In this document: positions 55,802 to 64,000 of the stretch, in pieces
Layout: every line of letters begins with the position of its first letter
How positions within the stretch are numbered: position 1 is the stretch's first letter
NCBI RefSeq assembly: GCF_000342005.1
Contig: NZ_AOHO01000071.1
Coordinates: 206,365-270,364 of the forward strand
Source: Amycolatopsis decaplanina DSM 44594
GTDB lineage: Bacteria; Actinomycetota; Actinomycetes; Mycobacteriales; Pseudonocardiaceae
Reading direction: 5' to 3'
Length of the DNA: 64,000 nt
The notes under the pieces: model-generated
The model's input: only the letters and a program-made list of their open reading frames with translations
The model's database searches: none
Told to the model about the DNA's origin: nothing
Made by a program: the position numbers and the translations under genes

Positions 55802-56749
55802 TCACGCGCCGCCGCTGGCGACGATGTCGCCGTTGACCCCCTTGGGGAAGAACCCGCCCTCCTTCACCGGGCCCGGGTTCAGGTAGACGACGTTCAGCAC
55901 CCGGTCGGCGCCGCGGCCGAAGCAGATGCCGTTGTTGTCGGTGGGCACGATATTGGCCTGGTTGCCGAGCAGGATGCCCTGGTCGTCGTCACCGGGACCG
56001 TCGAGGGCGTCGCGCGCGTTGGAGATCTTGGCCGCCGCGTCGCCGAGGTCCCGGTCGAACAGCGAGGTCCGGATCGTGGCGGCGTGGTAGGCCTCGGCGG
56101 CCAGGATGCCGGCGGCCGCGTCCAGGAACGTCTTGTTGGTGATCAGCGGGGCGGCGCCCTTGTAGGCCGTCACGCCGACGTCCTCGAACAGGAACGCCGC
56201 CAGCAGGAAGTTCTTCTCATTGGCGAACGGGTCGAACTGCTGGTATCCGCTGATCAGCCCGGCCGCCTTGGCCGCGGCGGTGAAGCTGTCCTTGAGGTCG
56301 ATCTCGGGCCGCGACACCGCGGCCTTGCCCAGGGCGCCGCGCAGGAACTTGACGTGCGCGATCTCGTCGCCCGCGATCTCCTTCGCGAACTGGTGCAGTG
56401 CCTTGTCGTGGAACATCACCTTCTTGCCGCCGACGACCCCGCCCTGGGTGCCGGCACCACCGGTGAGGTCGTCCGGCAGCCCGCGGCCGTGGACGGCGAA
56501 GGAGTAGAACTCGGCTTCGAGGTACTCCAGGTTGAGCGCGAAGTTGAGCACGGCCGCGTCGCTGGGGGCGCCCGCGGCGGCAGCGGCGTCACCCGTGGCC
56601 GAAGCGGACGAAGTGGCCTGCACCCCGAGGTAGGTCGCGCCGACGACACCGAGCCCCGCCGCGCCGGCGGCCTTCAGGAACCGGCGGCGATCCGTGCGGT
56701 TCTCGGCGCTGCGCGAGATCAGGGTACGAACGAAGGGCTTTCCGAACAC
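55802..56749 (-). CDS. Tat-exported ferritin-like domain protein
   Basis: A 315-residue protein of the Ferritin_2 family (PF13668). Twin-arginine signal TDRRRFLKAAGAAGLGVVGATYLGVQATSSASA near residues 17-50. The ferritin-like four-helix part starts VLNFALNLEYLEAEFYSFAVHGRGL (first Glu pair), continues QFAKEIAGDEIAHVKFLRGAL (second Glu/His pair) and AAGILAAEAYHAATIRTSLF. The C-terminal part contains NANIVPTDNNGICFGRGADRVLNVVYLN. GTG 56749 with GAGAGGAA upstream is the start. Role unknown; possibly metal handling outside the cell. Confidence 0.88.
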   Translation of the reverse strand: MFGKPFVRTLISRSAENRTDRRRFLKAAGAAGLGVVGATYLGVQATSSASATGDAAAAAGAPSDAAVLNFALNLEYLEAEFYSFAVHGRGLPDDLTGGAGTQGGVVGGKKVMFHDKALHQFAKEIAGDEIAHVKFLRGALGKAAVSRPEIDLKDSFTAAAKAAGLISGYQQFDPFANEKNFLLAAFLFEDVGVTAYKGAAPLITNKTFLDAAAGILAAEAYHAATIRTSLFDRDLGDAAAKISNARDALDGPGDDDQGILLGNQANIVPTDNNGICFGRGADRVLNVVYLNPGPVKEGGFFPKGVNGDIVASGGA

Positions 56750-56836
56750 GAGTGGTTCCTCTCGTCTTTGCGGTGCACACCCACCCACTCGGACGTTCGG
56801 AACCACCCGTGACCCGGATTGGAGAAGATCTCGATT

Positions 56837-58081
56837 TTATTTCTTCGTCGCCGCGGCAAGGCGAACGCAGACCGCGAGACCGCGGATGGCCTCTTCGACC
56901 TCGGCCAGCTCGGGGTACGTCGGCGCGATGCGGATGACCGCGTCTTCCGGGTCGTCACCGTACGGGTGGGTCGCGCCGGCCGGGGTCAGGGCGATGCCCG
57001 CCTCCTTGGCCAGCCGCACGACCTCCTTGGCGGTTCCGGACGGGACGGTCAGCGAGATGAAGTACCCGCCGGTCGGCTTGGTCCAGGACGCGAGGCCCGA
57101 TTCGCCCAGTTCCTTGGTGAGGATCTCGTCGACGGCCGCGAACTTCGGCCCGATGAGCTCGGCGTGCTTGCGCATGTGCTCGCGGACGCCGTCCTCGTCG
57201 CGCAGGAACAGCGCGTGGCGGAGCTGGTTGACCTTGTCCGGGCCGATGGTCCGCTTGCCGATGAGGCCGGTCCACCAGGCCAGGTTCGCCTCGGAGGCGC
57301 CGAAGAAGCCGACACCGCCACCCGCGTAGGTGACCTTCGAGGTGGAGCCGAAGACGAACACGCGGTCGGCGTTGCCCGCCTCGGTGGCCAGCGCGAGCAG
57401 ATCGGCCAAGTGCGCCTCGTCCTCGGTGAGGTGGTGCACGGCGTAGGCGTTGTCCCAGAAGATCCGGAAGTCCGGGGCGGCCGTGGTCATCGTGGCCAGG
57501 CGGCGCACGGTGTCGTCGCTGTAGGTGACGCCGGTCGGGTTGCTGTACTTCGGCACGCACCAGATGCCCTTGACCGCGGCGTCTTCGGCGACGAGGCGCT
57601 CGACGACCTCCATGTCCGGGCCGGTCTCGGTGAGCGGCACCTGGATCAGCTCGATCCCGAAGCGTTCGGCCAGCGCGAAGTGCCGGTCGTAGCCCGGGAC
57701 CGGGCACAGGAACTTGACGCTCGGCTCGTCGGCCCAGCGGCGTTCGGCGCCCGGGAGCTTGCTGAGGAAGGCCTGCACGATCGAGTCGTGCATGAGCTCC
57801 AGGCTGGAGTTGCCCGCGGCCAGCAGCTGCTCGGCCGGGACCTGCAGCGGCCCGGCGAAGATGCGGCGGAGCTCGGGCAGGCCCTTGAGGCCGCCGTAGT
57901 TGCGGACGTCCGTGCCGTCTTCCGCCTTGCGCACGTCTCCGGGGAGGGCGAGCAGCCCGTCGGCGAGGTCCAGCTGGCGGGGGGACGGCTTGCCGCGGGT
58001 GATGTCCAGGGAGAGGCCACGGTCGACGAGGGCCGCGTAGTCGCGGCGGGCGCTCTCGACATCGACAGGTGCAGTGGTCAT
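56837..58081 (-). CDS. aspartate aminotransferase (Rv3722c-like)
   Basis: A 414-residue PLP enzyme. PLP lysine Lys249 is in FGSTSKVTYAGGGVGFFG; Asn181 in PKYSNPTGVTYS and Asp210 in FRIFWDNAYAVHHLTEDE bind the cofactor. LDITRGKPSPRQLDLADGLLALPGD, NYGGLKGLPELR, GNSSLELMHD and VKFLCPVPGYDRHFALAERFGIE match M. tuberculosis Rv3722c, the main aspartate aminotransferase there and the analogue of Corynebacterium AspT, rather than the classic AspC fold class. It makes aspartate from oxaloacetate and glutamate. ATG 58081 follows TAGCGT by 5 bases; possibly leaderless. Older annotations call it MocR-like. Confidence 0.93.
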   Translation of the reverse strand: MTTAPVDVESARRDYAALVDRGLSLDITRGKPSPRQLDLADGLLALPGDVRKAEDGTDVRNYGGLKGLPELRRIFAGPLQVPAEQLLAAGNSSLELMHDSIVQAFLSKLPGAERRWADEPSVKFLCPVPGYDRHFALAERFGIELIQVPLTETGPDMEVVERLVAEDAAVKGIWCVPKYSNPTGVTYSDDTVRRLATMTTAAPDFRIFWDNAYAVHHLTEDEAHLADLLALATEAGNADRVFVFGSTSKVTYAGGGVGFFGASEANLAWWTGLIGKRTIGPDKVNQLRHALFLRDEDGVREHMRKHAELIGPKFAAVDEILTKELGESGLASWTKPTGGYFISLTVPSGTAKEVVRLAKEAGIALTPAGATHPYGDDPEDAVIRIAPTYPELAEVEEAIRGLAVCVRLAAATKK

Positions 58082-58257
58082 GCCTAACGCTAAACCCGGC
58101 GGCGGTCCGGCGTGAGACGAGGGTGGCCCTAGGCCGGCGCACGCCGGATCCGATAACGGTTCCGGCGCGTTTTTCATCATTCGTAACGAGGCCAAATCCC
58201 CTATTGAACCGGCCACCGTTCCCGCATTCTCGGTAGCACGAGGAAAAGGGGAGGAAA

Positions 58258-58761
58258 ATGAGAACGAAGGACTGGGCAGTGCTGACGCTGTCGACCGCGG
58301 GCGCCTTGGCCGCGTGCGCGGTACCCAATCAGGGAACGGCTACGCCGGCCGTCACGGTGGCCGCCCCGCCGAATACGATCGTGATCCAGTCACCGGCGGT
58401 CGCGGCCCCGCCTCAGACGGTTTATGTCGCACCGCCGACGACACAGACGGTCTATCCCGCACCGGCGGTTGCGGTGGCACAAACGGTGATCGCCTTCTAC
58501 GACGCGATCAACCGGCGTGATTTCCTCACCGCGTGGAATCTCGGCGGGCAACGACTGGCGAAAGGCGGCACTTATGCCTCCTGGGCCAATGGATACGCGA
58601 CGACTTCGTGGGTAGCGCTCACCGTGAGGAGCACGAGCGGGAACACCGTGTACGTCGATCTTTCGGCCCGGCAGACCGACGGTTCGCTGCGCACTTTCTC
58701 CGGTTCTTACACCGTTTCCGGCGGCGCGATCACCGGAGCGAGCATGAAACGGCTCTCGTGA
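58258..58761 (+). CDS. lipoprotein with NTF2-like fold
   Basis: A 167-residue envelope protein. Signal peptide with lipobox LAAC (lipidated Cys20 in STAGALAACAVPNQG), a Thr/Pro/Val-rich spacer with three repeats of the (S/T)P..(T/V)VY(V/P)AP type, then a C-terminal domain (VIAFYDAINRRDFLTAWNLGGQRLAKGGTYASWANGYATTSWVALTVRS) resembling NTF2/SnoaL-like domains of secreted actinobacterial proteins. GGGGAGG stands before the ATG. Its stop abuts the stop of the converging Mce-associated gene. Function unknown. Confidence 0.8.
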   Translation: MRTKDWAVLTLSTAGALAACAVPNQGTATPAVTVAAPPNTIVIQSPAVAAPPQTVYVAPPTTQTVYPAPAVAVAQTVIAFYDAINRRDFLTAWNLGGQRLAKGGTYASWANGYATTSWVALTVRSTSGNTVYVDLSARQTDGSLRTFSGSYTVSGGAITGASMKRLS

Positions 58762-59256
58762 TCAAAGCGGAGTGAGCCGGGAGATCTTCCACCGGCCGTC
58801 GACACGCTGCGCGGTGACCGAAAGCTGGGAGACCGACGACTGCGGCGCGCCCCCACCGGCGGCCATCGTCTGCTGGTCGAGGAACAGCAGCACTTCGGCC
58901 TCGTCTCCGCGCAGGGACCGGACACCGAGCGAACGGACCGTCGTCGTGCGTACGAGCTTCTGTTCCCCGGCCCGCTTGCGAGCCGCGGCGAACTGGTCCC
59001 GGTACTGCCCGGTCGCCTCGCCGGTCAGCACGTCGGCCGCGGCCCGTTCGGTCCGCGCGAGGTTGCCGTGGTCGTAGGAGAAGACGGCCTTCACCCCGGC
59101 GCCGACCTGGTCCGCGACCTCGGCCGTGGCGGTCTGGTCCACCAGCGCCGCGTTGCCGTCCGAACCCAGCGAGGACGCCTGGAGGCCGAACCACACCGCG
59201 CAGCCGGTGGCCAGCACGATGATCGCGATCAGGAGCCGCGGGGTGCGCCCGGTCAC
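58762..59256 (-). CDS. Mce-associated membrane protein
   Basis: A 164-residue protein: an N-terminal membrane helix (LLIAIIVLATGCAVWFGLQA) and a Mce-associated (MAM/Mas) domain (VKAVFSYDHGNLARTERAAADVLTGEATGQYRDQF... VLLFLDQQTMAAGG...). Such proteins follow mce genes and support stability or assembly of the lipid-transporting complex. GTG 59256 overlaps the preceding gene by GTGA. Last gene of the operon here. Confidence 0.88.
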   Translation of the reverse strand: MTGRTPRLLIAIIVLATGCAVWFGLQASSLGSDGNAALVDQTATAEVADQVGAGVKAVFSYDHGNLARTERAAADVLTGEATGQYRDQFAAARKRAGEQKLVRTTTVRSLGVRSLRGDEAEVLLFLDQQTMAAGGGAPQSSVSQLSVTAQRVDGRWKISRLTPL

Positions 59257-59741
59257 GAGCCCGCCGCCTGCACCGCGCTGACCTTCCAGCCGTCCTCGAC
59301 GCGCCGGTAGTCCACGGTCAGCCTGCTCACCTTGGGCACGGCCGATCCGCCGCCGGTGCTGACCCGCACGTCCAGCACGGCCATCAGGCGTGCCGTCCCG
59401 GCGGCGGCGTCGAGTTCGGTGACGGCGGCCTGCTTGAGCTCCGCGGTGGCGACGGTCTTGCTCGACCTCGCCCGGTCGATCTGGATCTGCCGGTCGCCGG
59501 TGAGGTCCTTGCCGAGCCGTCCGGTGGTGACGCCGAGCCAGCGGTCGACGTCCTGGGCCCCGCTGCGGTAGTCGATCGTGTTGAGCACCTCGAGCTGACC
59601 GGACGCGGCGGCCAGGACGGCCTCACGTTCCCGGCCCCGTGCCAGGCTGTCATCGCGCGCGGCGCTCCACCACGACCAGCCGAACCAGGCGGCCGCGAGG
59701 ACCGCCAGCGCGGCGACGACGGCGAGGGCGCGGGTGAGCAC
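59253..59741 (-). CDS. Mce-associated membrane protein
   Basis: A 162-residue protein with one N-terminal membrane helix (VVAALAVLAAAWFGWSWWSA) and a Mas-like domain (AASGQLEVLNTIDYRSGAQDVDRWLGVTTGRLGKDLTGDR... VLDVRVSTGGG). The start is GTG 59741, overlapping the mceF stop codon by one base (TAGTG). It is translationally coupled on both sides. Confidence 0.88.
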   Translation of the reverse strand: MLTRALAVVAALAVLAAAWFGWSWWSAARDDSLARGREREAVLAAASGQLEVLNTIDYRSGAQDVDRWLGVTTGRLGKDLTGDRQIQIDRARSSKTVATAELKQAAVTELDAAAGTARLMAVLDVRVSTGGGSAVPKVSRLTVDYRRVEDGWKVSAVQAAGS

Positions 59742-60976
59742 TACTTGCCACCCAGCAACGCGCCGAGTCCGCCGGGCGCGGATCCGGTGAGCAGGCTCAG
59801 CACGCCCGGCAGTTGAGCGGATTCCGCCGCCTGCGGGGCCTGCTTCGGCCGCTCCGGGATCGCGGGCGGCTTACCGGCATACGGGGCGTTCTGCGAGCCT
59901 CGCACGCCTGTGGGGCTTCCCGGTGGCTCGGCGCAGTACGCCTGTGTATTCACCGGTGCTTCGGTGGTGTCGTTGGCGGGACGCTGCTTCGTGCCCTCAT
60001 AGCCCTTCGTGCACGAGGCCGGGTCGAAGAAGTTGAACACGACGCCGAGGTGACCGGTGCCGTCCGGCGACGTGGAGCGCGAGAACGCCGAGATGATCGG
60101 GTACGCGACGAGGAGTTCTTCGATCGCGTCGGTGCGGGCGGAGGTGATCTGGGCGGTCGTGAGGGCGTTCGCGAACAGCACCCCGAGGTCGGTCCCGGAG
60201 ACCGCGAGCACGTCGCTGATCTGGCGGCTCAGCTTCGGCGCCTCGTCGATCACGCGCCGCAGGTCCGGGTCGGACGTCTTCAGCTGCGCGGCGATCGTCT
60301 TGAGCCCGCTGGAGAACCGGCTGATGTTGTCCGCCTGCCGCCGTTGCGTGTCCAGCACGGTCCGCGAGTTGGCGAGCAGGCCCTGGGTGTCGGGCAGGTA
60401 CTGTGTCGCGGTCGCGGTGAGGGAACCGGTGCTGTCCAACAGCTGCCGCAGATCCGGGCCGGCGTTCGCGAAGGCCTCGTAGGTCTCGTCGACGACGGTC
60501 TTCAACGATTCCGGTTTCACGCTCGACACCAGTTTGTCCAGATTGGACAGTACGGTGTCCGGCGCGAGCGGGATCGAGGTCTTGTCCCGCGTGATGACCG
60601 AACCCTCGGCCAGGTACGGCCCGTTTTCGTGCATGGGCAGCAGATCGACGTACTGCTCCCCCACCGCCGACCGGTTCGCGACCGCGGCCTTGGTGTCCGC
60701 GGGGATCTTCGGCGCGCCCGAATCGATGTCGAGGCCGAGGTCGATGCCGTGTTCGGTGAGCGTCATCGACGCGACCTTGCCGACCGCGACGCCGCGGTAG
60801 GAGACCTCGGCGTTGACGAAGATCCCGCCGGAGTCCACGAGCTGCGCGGTGACGAGGTAGCCGCGGGTGCCGAAGAGCCGGTCCAGCCCGGCGTATTTGC
60901 CGCCCGCGTAGACGACCGAAACCACCGCGATGACGACGAACACCGCCAGTTGGATTTTGGTCTTGCGCGTGATCAC
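59741..60976 (-). CDS. mceF: Mce family protein F
   Basis: A 411-residue Mce protein, one of six MCE-domain subunits that form a periplasmic or envelope channel for lipid import. One membrane helix (QLAVFVVIAVVSVVYAG), then the MCE domain (GYLVTAQLVDSGGIFVNAEVSYRGVAVGKVASMTLTEHGIDL), then a long helical region with the LDKLVSSVKPESLKTVVDETYEAF repeats. The Pro-rich C-terminal tail (PERPKQAPQAAESAQLPGVLSLLTG) is typical of MceF. GTG 60976 overlaps the lipoprotein gene by GTGA. Confidence 0.92.
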   Translation of the reverse strand: MITRKTKIQLAVFVVIAVVSVVYAGGKYAGLDRLFGTRGYLVTAQLVDSGGIFVNAEVSYRGVAVGKVASMTLTEHGIDLGLDIDSGAPKIPADTKAAVANRSAVGEQYVDLLPMHENGPYLAEGSVITRDKTSIPLAPDTVLSNLDKLVSSVKPESLKTVVDETYEAFANAGPDLRQLLDSTGSLTATATQYLPDTQGLLANSRTVLDTQRRQADNISRFSSGLKTIAAQLKTSDPDLRRVIDEAPKLSRQISDVLAVSGTDLGVLFANALTTAQITSARTDAIEELLVAYPIISAFSRSTSPDGTGHLGVVFNFFDPASCTKGYEGTKQRPANDTTEAPVNTQAYCAEPPGSPTGVRGSQNAPYAGKPPAIPERPKQAPQAAESAQLPGVLSLLTGSAPGGLGALLGGK

Positions 60977-62178
60977 TTGCCACCTCCCAGCAGCGGCCCG
61001 AGGATCCCGCCGAGCACACCGCCCAGCACGTCCCCCTGGGGTGTCCGGGGAGCCTGCGGGAGATCACCGGCGGGCAGCGGCAGCACCGGTGGCGCGGCAC
61101 CGTCGTTGAACGGGATCGCCCCGGGTGCGCCGGTACCCTGGGTGCCCGGCAGCTGGATGATCGGCTGTGACGAGTTGTTCATGTTCTCCAGGAAGGTGTC
61201 CAGGTTCAGGTCGATCTTGGCTTCGACGTTCGCGTAGTCGCCCTTGATCACGTTGCCCGCGTAGTCCGGGAACGGGTACGTGAGCAGGATCCGCAGCGCC
61301 GTCGGCAGGTCCTGGCCCGCCTCGGTCAGCTTCTTCAGCGTCGGCTGCAACGCGCGGAGGTTCGCGACCAGCGTGTCCTTGCTCGCGTTGATCGTGTCGG
61401 TCGCGACGCCGGACAGCGTGTTCAGCGACCGCAGCATGCCGACGAGCTGATCCCGTTGCTCGGTCACGACCTTGAGCCCCGGCGAGAGGTTGTCGAGCGC
61501 GTTCGTGAGGTTCTGCGTCTGGCCGGCCAGGGTCTTGGACAACCTGTCGAGGCCGTCGATGGCGCGCAGGATCTCGCCCTTGTGCCCGTCGAGCTCGGTG
61601 GCCAGCTTGTCCACCTGGGACAGCAGGGAGCGGACCTCGGCCTCGTTGCCGGTGAGCGCTTCGTTGAGTTCGTGGCTGATCTTCTGGATCTGCTCGACCC
61701 CGCCGCCGTTGAGCAGCAGGGACAGCGCGCCGAGGACCTCCTCGACCTCGGGGTTGCGGTTCGTGCGGTCCAGCGGGATCTTCGCGCCCTCGGCGAGCGT
61801 TCCTTCGGGCTTTTCGGGGGCGTGCAGGTCGACGAACTTCTCCCCCAGCAGGCTCGACTGCCTCAGTTCGGCCCGCGCGTTCGCGGGCAGCGCGATGTCG
61901 CCGTCGACCACCATGCTCACCCACGCCGAGCGCGTGTCCGGCGCGAGGTCGATCTTCTCGACCCGGCCGACCGGGACGTCGTTGACCTTCACACTCGCCT
62001 GTGGCACGAGGTCGAGGACGTCGGAGAACTGCGCGGAAAGCCGGTACGGATGGTCGCCGAGATCCGCGCCGCCCGGCAAGGGAGTGTTGTACAGCCCAGA
62101 GAAACCGCCGTCACCGCATCCGGCCAGCACCAGGACGCCCGCCATCACCCCGGCGATCTTCCGCCGCTGCCGCCTCAT
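60973..62178 (-). CDS. mceE: Mce family lipoprotein E (LprN-like)
   Basis: A 401-residue lipoprotein subunit of the Mce complex. Signal peptide with lipobox LAGC (MRRQRRKIAGVMAGVLVLAGC), the MCE domain (YRLSAQFSDVLDLVPQASVKVNDVPVGRVEKIDLA), then a helical coiled region with PLDRTNRNPEVEEVLGALSLLLNGG and TLKKLTEAGQDLPTAL. ATG 62178 in an ATGA overlap with mceD. The lipoprotein is the E subunit by operon position. Confidence 0.93.
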   Translation of the reverse strand: MRRQRRKIAGVMAGVLVLAGCGDGGFSGLYNTPLPGGADLGDHPYRLSAQFSDVLDLVPQASVKVNDVPVGRVEKIDLAPDTRSAWVSMVVDGDIALPANARAELRQSSLLGEKFVDLHAPEKPEGTLAEGAKIPLDRTNRNPEVEEVLGALSLLLNGGGVEQIQKISHELNEALTGNEAEVRSLLSQVDKLATELDGHKGEILRAIDGLDRLSKTLAGQTQNLTNALDNLSPGLKVVTEQRDQLVGMLRSLNTLSGVATDTINASKDTLVANLRALQPTLKKLTEAGQDLPTALRILLTYPFPDYAGNVIKGDYANVEAKIDLNLDTFLENMNNSSQPIIQLPGTQGTGAPGAIPFNDGAAPPVLPLPAGDLPQAPRTPQGDVLGGVLGGILGPLLGGGK

Positions 62179-63365
62179 TTCGGGAGTCCCTTGCTCATGA
62201 CGTCGATCAGCGGGAGCGGCAGCGGCGGCAGTTCACCGCTCTGCAGCGAGGCCAGCACCTGCGGGACCGACGGGAGTTTCAACGTGCCGTCGAGGATCGG
62301 CGCCAGTTGCTTGCAGATGTTCCCCAACGCGTCCGGGATCGGCTTCGGCGTGCTCGCGCTGATCAGGCGGCACACGGTCAGGATCGGCGGATGGGTCAGC
62401 TCGTTCAGGTTGTCCCGCACCGCGATCGTGCCGGACGCCGCGTCGTAGGAGTTGATGAAGTTGGTCGCGCCGGTCGGCGCGATGTCGATCACCTCGGCGA
62501 GCGAGGCCCGCTGGTCCACGAGTACCTTCGTCAGCCCGGCCAGTTTGTCCACATTGGACGAAAGCAGATCCCTGTTCTCCGCGACGAACTTCTCGACATC
62601 GCCCATCGCCGTCGCCAGGGAGCTCAGCGCGGCCCCCACGTCGGCGGAGTCCGCGGCCAGGAAACCGCTCACGTCCGCAGCGCGGCGGTAGAACTCGTTG
62701 AGCTGCTTGTCGCTTTCGGCCAGCGCGCCGGTGAAGGAGTTCAGGTTCTGGACCGTGGTGAACAGGTCGCCTTTGGAGCTGTCCAAGGTCTTCGCCAGTT
62801 CGGACAGCCGTGTCACCGTGGTGTTGAGGTTCTTCCCGTTACCGTCGAGGTTCGCCGCCGCCGTGTCGAGCACGTCGGACAGCGCGCCGTTCTTGTTGGC
62901 GCCGTTGGGTCCCAGACTGGTCGAGAGCTTGTCGAGACTCGTGTAGAGGTCGTCGAGTTCGGCCGGTGTCGCCGTCTTCTCCTTGGCGATCACCGTGTCC
63001 GAGGCCATTTCGGGGCCGCTCTCGTAGGCCGGGGTCAGCTGCACGTACCGGTCGCTGACCAGGCTCGGCGCGACGACGACGGCGCCCGCGTCGGCCGGGA
63101 TCGGGGTGTCGCCGTCGATCCGCATGTCGACCCGGACAGCCTCACCCTGCGGCGTGACGCCGGTGATCTCGCCGACCTTCACCCCGAGCACCCGGACCGA
63201 CGAACCCGCGTAGAGCCCGACGGTCTTCCCGAAGTAGGCACTGATCCGGGTGCCCCCGGGTTCGGAGAACACCAGCCACAGACCGGCTGTCACGATCAGC
63301 ACGAGGACGCAGGCGGACGCGACCCAGGTGTAGAGCGTGCGTCCGGTGCGCGTGTGGTTCGTCAT
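62175..63365 (-). CDS. mceD: Mce family protein D
   Basis: A 396-residue Mce subunit. Membrane helix (YTWVASACVLVLIVTAGLWLVFS), MCE domain (ISAYFGKTVGLYAGSSVRVLGVKVGEITGVTPQG), then extended helical repeats. ATG 63365 overlaps the mceC stop (ATGA). A frame open further upstream to 63467 lies inside mceC and is not used. Confidence 0.92.
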   Translation of the reverse strand: MTNHTRTGRTLYTWVASACVLVLIVTAGLWLVFSEPGGTRISAYFGKTVGLYAGSSVRVLGVKVGEITGVTPQGEAVRVDMRIDGDTPIPADAGAVVVAPSLVSDRYVQLTPAYESGPEMASDTVIAKEKTATPAELDDLYTSLDKLSTSLGPNGANKNGALSDVLDTAAANLDGNGKNLNTTVTRLSELAKTLDSSKGDLFTTVQNLNSFTGALAESDKQLNEFYRRAADVSGFLAADSADVGAALSSLATAMGDVEKFVAENRDLLSSNVDKLAGLTKVLVDQRASLAEVIDIAPTGATNFINSYDAASGTIAVRDNLNELTHPPILTVCRLISASTPKPIPDALGNICKQLAPILDGTLKLPSVPQVLASLQSGELPPLPLPLIDVMSKGLPK

Positions 63366-64000
63366 CGTCCACCCACCCCCTGGTTCGGCGCCGCGATCGG
63401 CGGGGTGCAGCCCTCCGGGTTGACCTGGAACGCGCCCGCGATGATCGTCGGCGGCAGCAGCCCGCACAGGTAACCCTCGAACCAGCGCCCGTTGCCGGTC
63501 GCGTTGGCGCCGACGCGGGCGAACGGCGCCATCAGCGCGAGACTGCGGCTGAGGTTGTCCTGGTTGCGCTGCAGGATGTCGGTGACCTTGCCGAGCTTCT
63601 CCAGCGTCGGCTTCAGCTGCTGCCGGTTGTCGGCGACGAGTCCGGACAGCTGTGCGGAGACCTGTTGCGTGCCCTTGAGCAACGTGCTGATCGCGTCCTT
63701 CCGGTTCTGCAGTTCGGCGAGCAGGAGGTTGCCGTCGTCGAGGATCCGCTTCAGCTGGGCGTTGCGATCGGACAGCGTCTTGGACACCTTGCTCGTGTTG
63801 GCCAGCAACGTCTTCAAGTCACCGTCGCGGGAGGAGACCGTCTTGGACAACGAAGAAAGCCCCCCGAGGGCGTCCTTGAGGTACTGCGGGCTGTCCTTGA
63901 GCGCGTCGGAGAGGACGGTGAAACTCGTCGCCAGCTGCGCGGTGTCGATCTCGCCGACCGTGCCCGACAGTTCCTGGAACGCGTCCTGCAGTTCGAACGG
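63362..64000 (-). CDS. mceC: Mce family protein C, 5' part outside window
   Basis: The last 212 residues of a Mce subunit, extending beyond the window edge. It begins PFELQDAFQELSGTVGEIDTAQLATSF in mid-helix and ends NPEGCTPPIAAPNQGVGGR. The helical region (LANTSKVSKTLSDRNAQLKRILDDGNLLLAELQNRKDAI) and the C-terminal LCGLLPPTIIAGAFQVNPEGC motif are typical of Mce C proteins. The N-terminal MCE domain and upstream yrbE/mceAB genes lie outside the window. Confidence 0.88.
   Translation of the reverse strand, partial: PFELQDAFQELSGTVGEIDTAQLATSFTVLSDALKDSPQYLKDALGGLSSLSKTVSSRDGDLKTLLANTSKVSKTLSDRNAQLKRILDDGNLLLAELQNRKDAISTLLKGTQQVSAQLSGLVADNRQQLKPTLEKLGKVTDILQRNQDNLSRSLALMAPFARVGANATGNGRWFEGYLCGLLPPTIIAGAFQVNPEGCTPPIAAPNQGVGGR

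Noticed and set aside
1..64000. CRISPR array, tRNA, rRNA, prophage or biosynthetic gene cluster
   Set aside because: No direct-repeat array, no cloverleaf or rRNA sequence, and no integrase, polyketide synthase or peptide synthetase gene was seen.

Overview
The window is high-GC actinobacterial chromosome and most resembles the Pseudonocardiales, probably Amycolatopsis. This is inferred from gene content, not from a database search. Pointers are a complete four-gene conservon, F420-dependent LLM oxidoreductases, a fused isobutyryl-CoA mutase, a phosphofructokinase with the diphosphate-dependent signature, a mce operon, and a block (about 43.7-54.5 kb) whose order recalls Mycobacterium tuberculosis Rv2179c to Rv2187. 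No rRNA, tRNA, CRISPR array, transposase, phage gene or secondary-metabolite cluster was seen. It reads as core or stable chromosome.

Layout. 0-5 kb: two F420-type oxidoreductases and icmF. 5-6.7 kb: an ArsR regulator with a DUF899 protein, then a dihydrofolate-reductase-like protein. 6.7-12 kb: conservon cvnABCD. 12.9-14.9 kb: DUF485 protein and monocarboxylate/acetate-type symporter. 15-17.1 kb: TetR repressor and divergent MFS exporter with three matching operators. 17.1-21.4 kb: small membrane proteins, a lytic transglycosylase, a crotonase and an acetyltransferase. 21.5-24.6 kb: CoA-transferase and acyl-CoA dehydrogenase facing a TetR regulator across a strong dyad. 24.6-28.2 kb: lipoprotein, membrane protein, aldehyde dehydrogenase. 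28.2-32.8 kb: giant LuxR (LAL) regulator and an XRE/DUF397 pair. 33.3-37.9 kb: acyl-CoA thioesterase, pyruvate kinase, DUF2461 protein, secreted chitinase. 38-41.1 kb: two small regulators, a truncated haemoglobin and a Tat-exported amidohydrolase. 41.2-43.6 kb: Pfp-type phosphofructokinase and a type I DAHP synthase preceded by a leader peptide rich in aromatic codons. 43.7-54.5 kb: the mycobacteria-like block (RNase AS, PlsC, hydrolase, GCS2 ligase, NYN protein, ROK glucokinase, ArsA-like ATPase, SRPBCC proteins, FadD15-type ligase). 54.6-58.8 kb: flavin monooxygenase, ferritin-like protein, aspartate aminotransferase, lipoprotein. 58.8-64 kb: the 3' half of a mce operon (mceC to mceF plus two Mce-associated proteins), cut by the window edge.

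Beyond genes, the window carries several families of short palindromes, nearly all at gene 3' ends. Some supply the stop codon of the adjacent gene. Many genes have a TANNNT box 6-8 bases before the start codon, which suggests leaderless transcripts. The strongest single observation is the putative aromatic amino-acid attenuator in front of the DAHP synthase gene. I did not find a multi-gene system that looks wholly undescribed.
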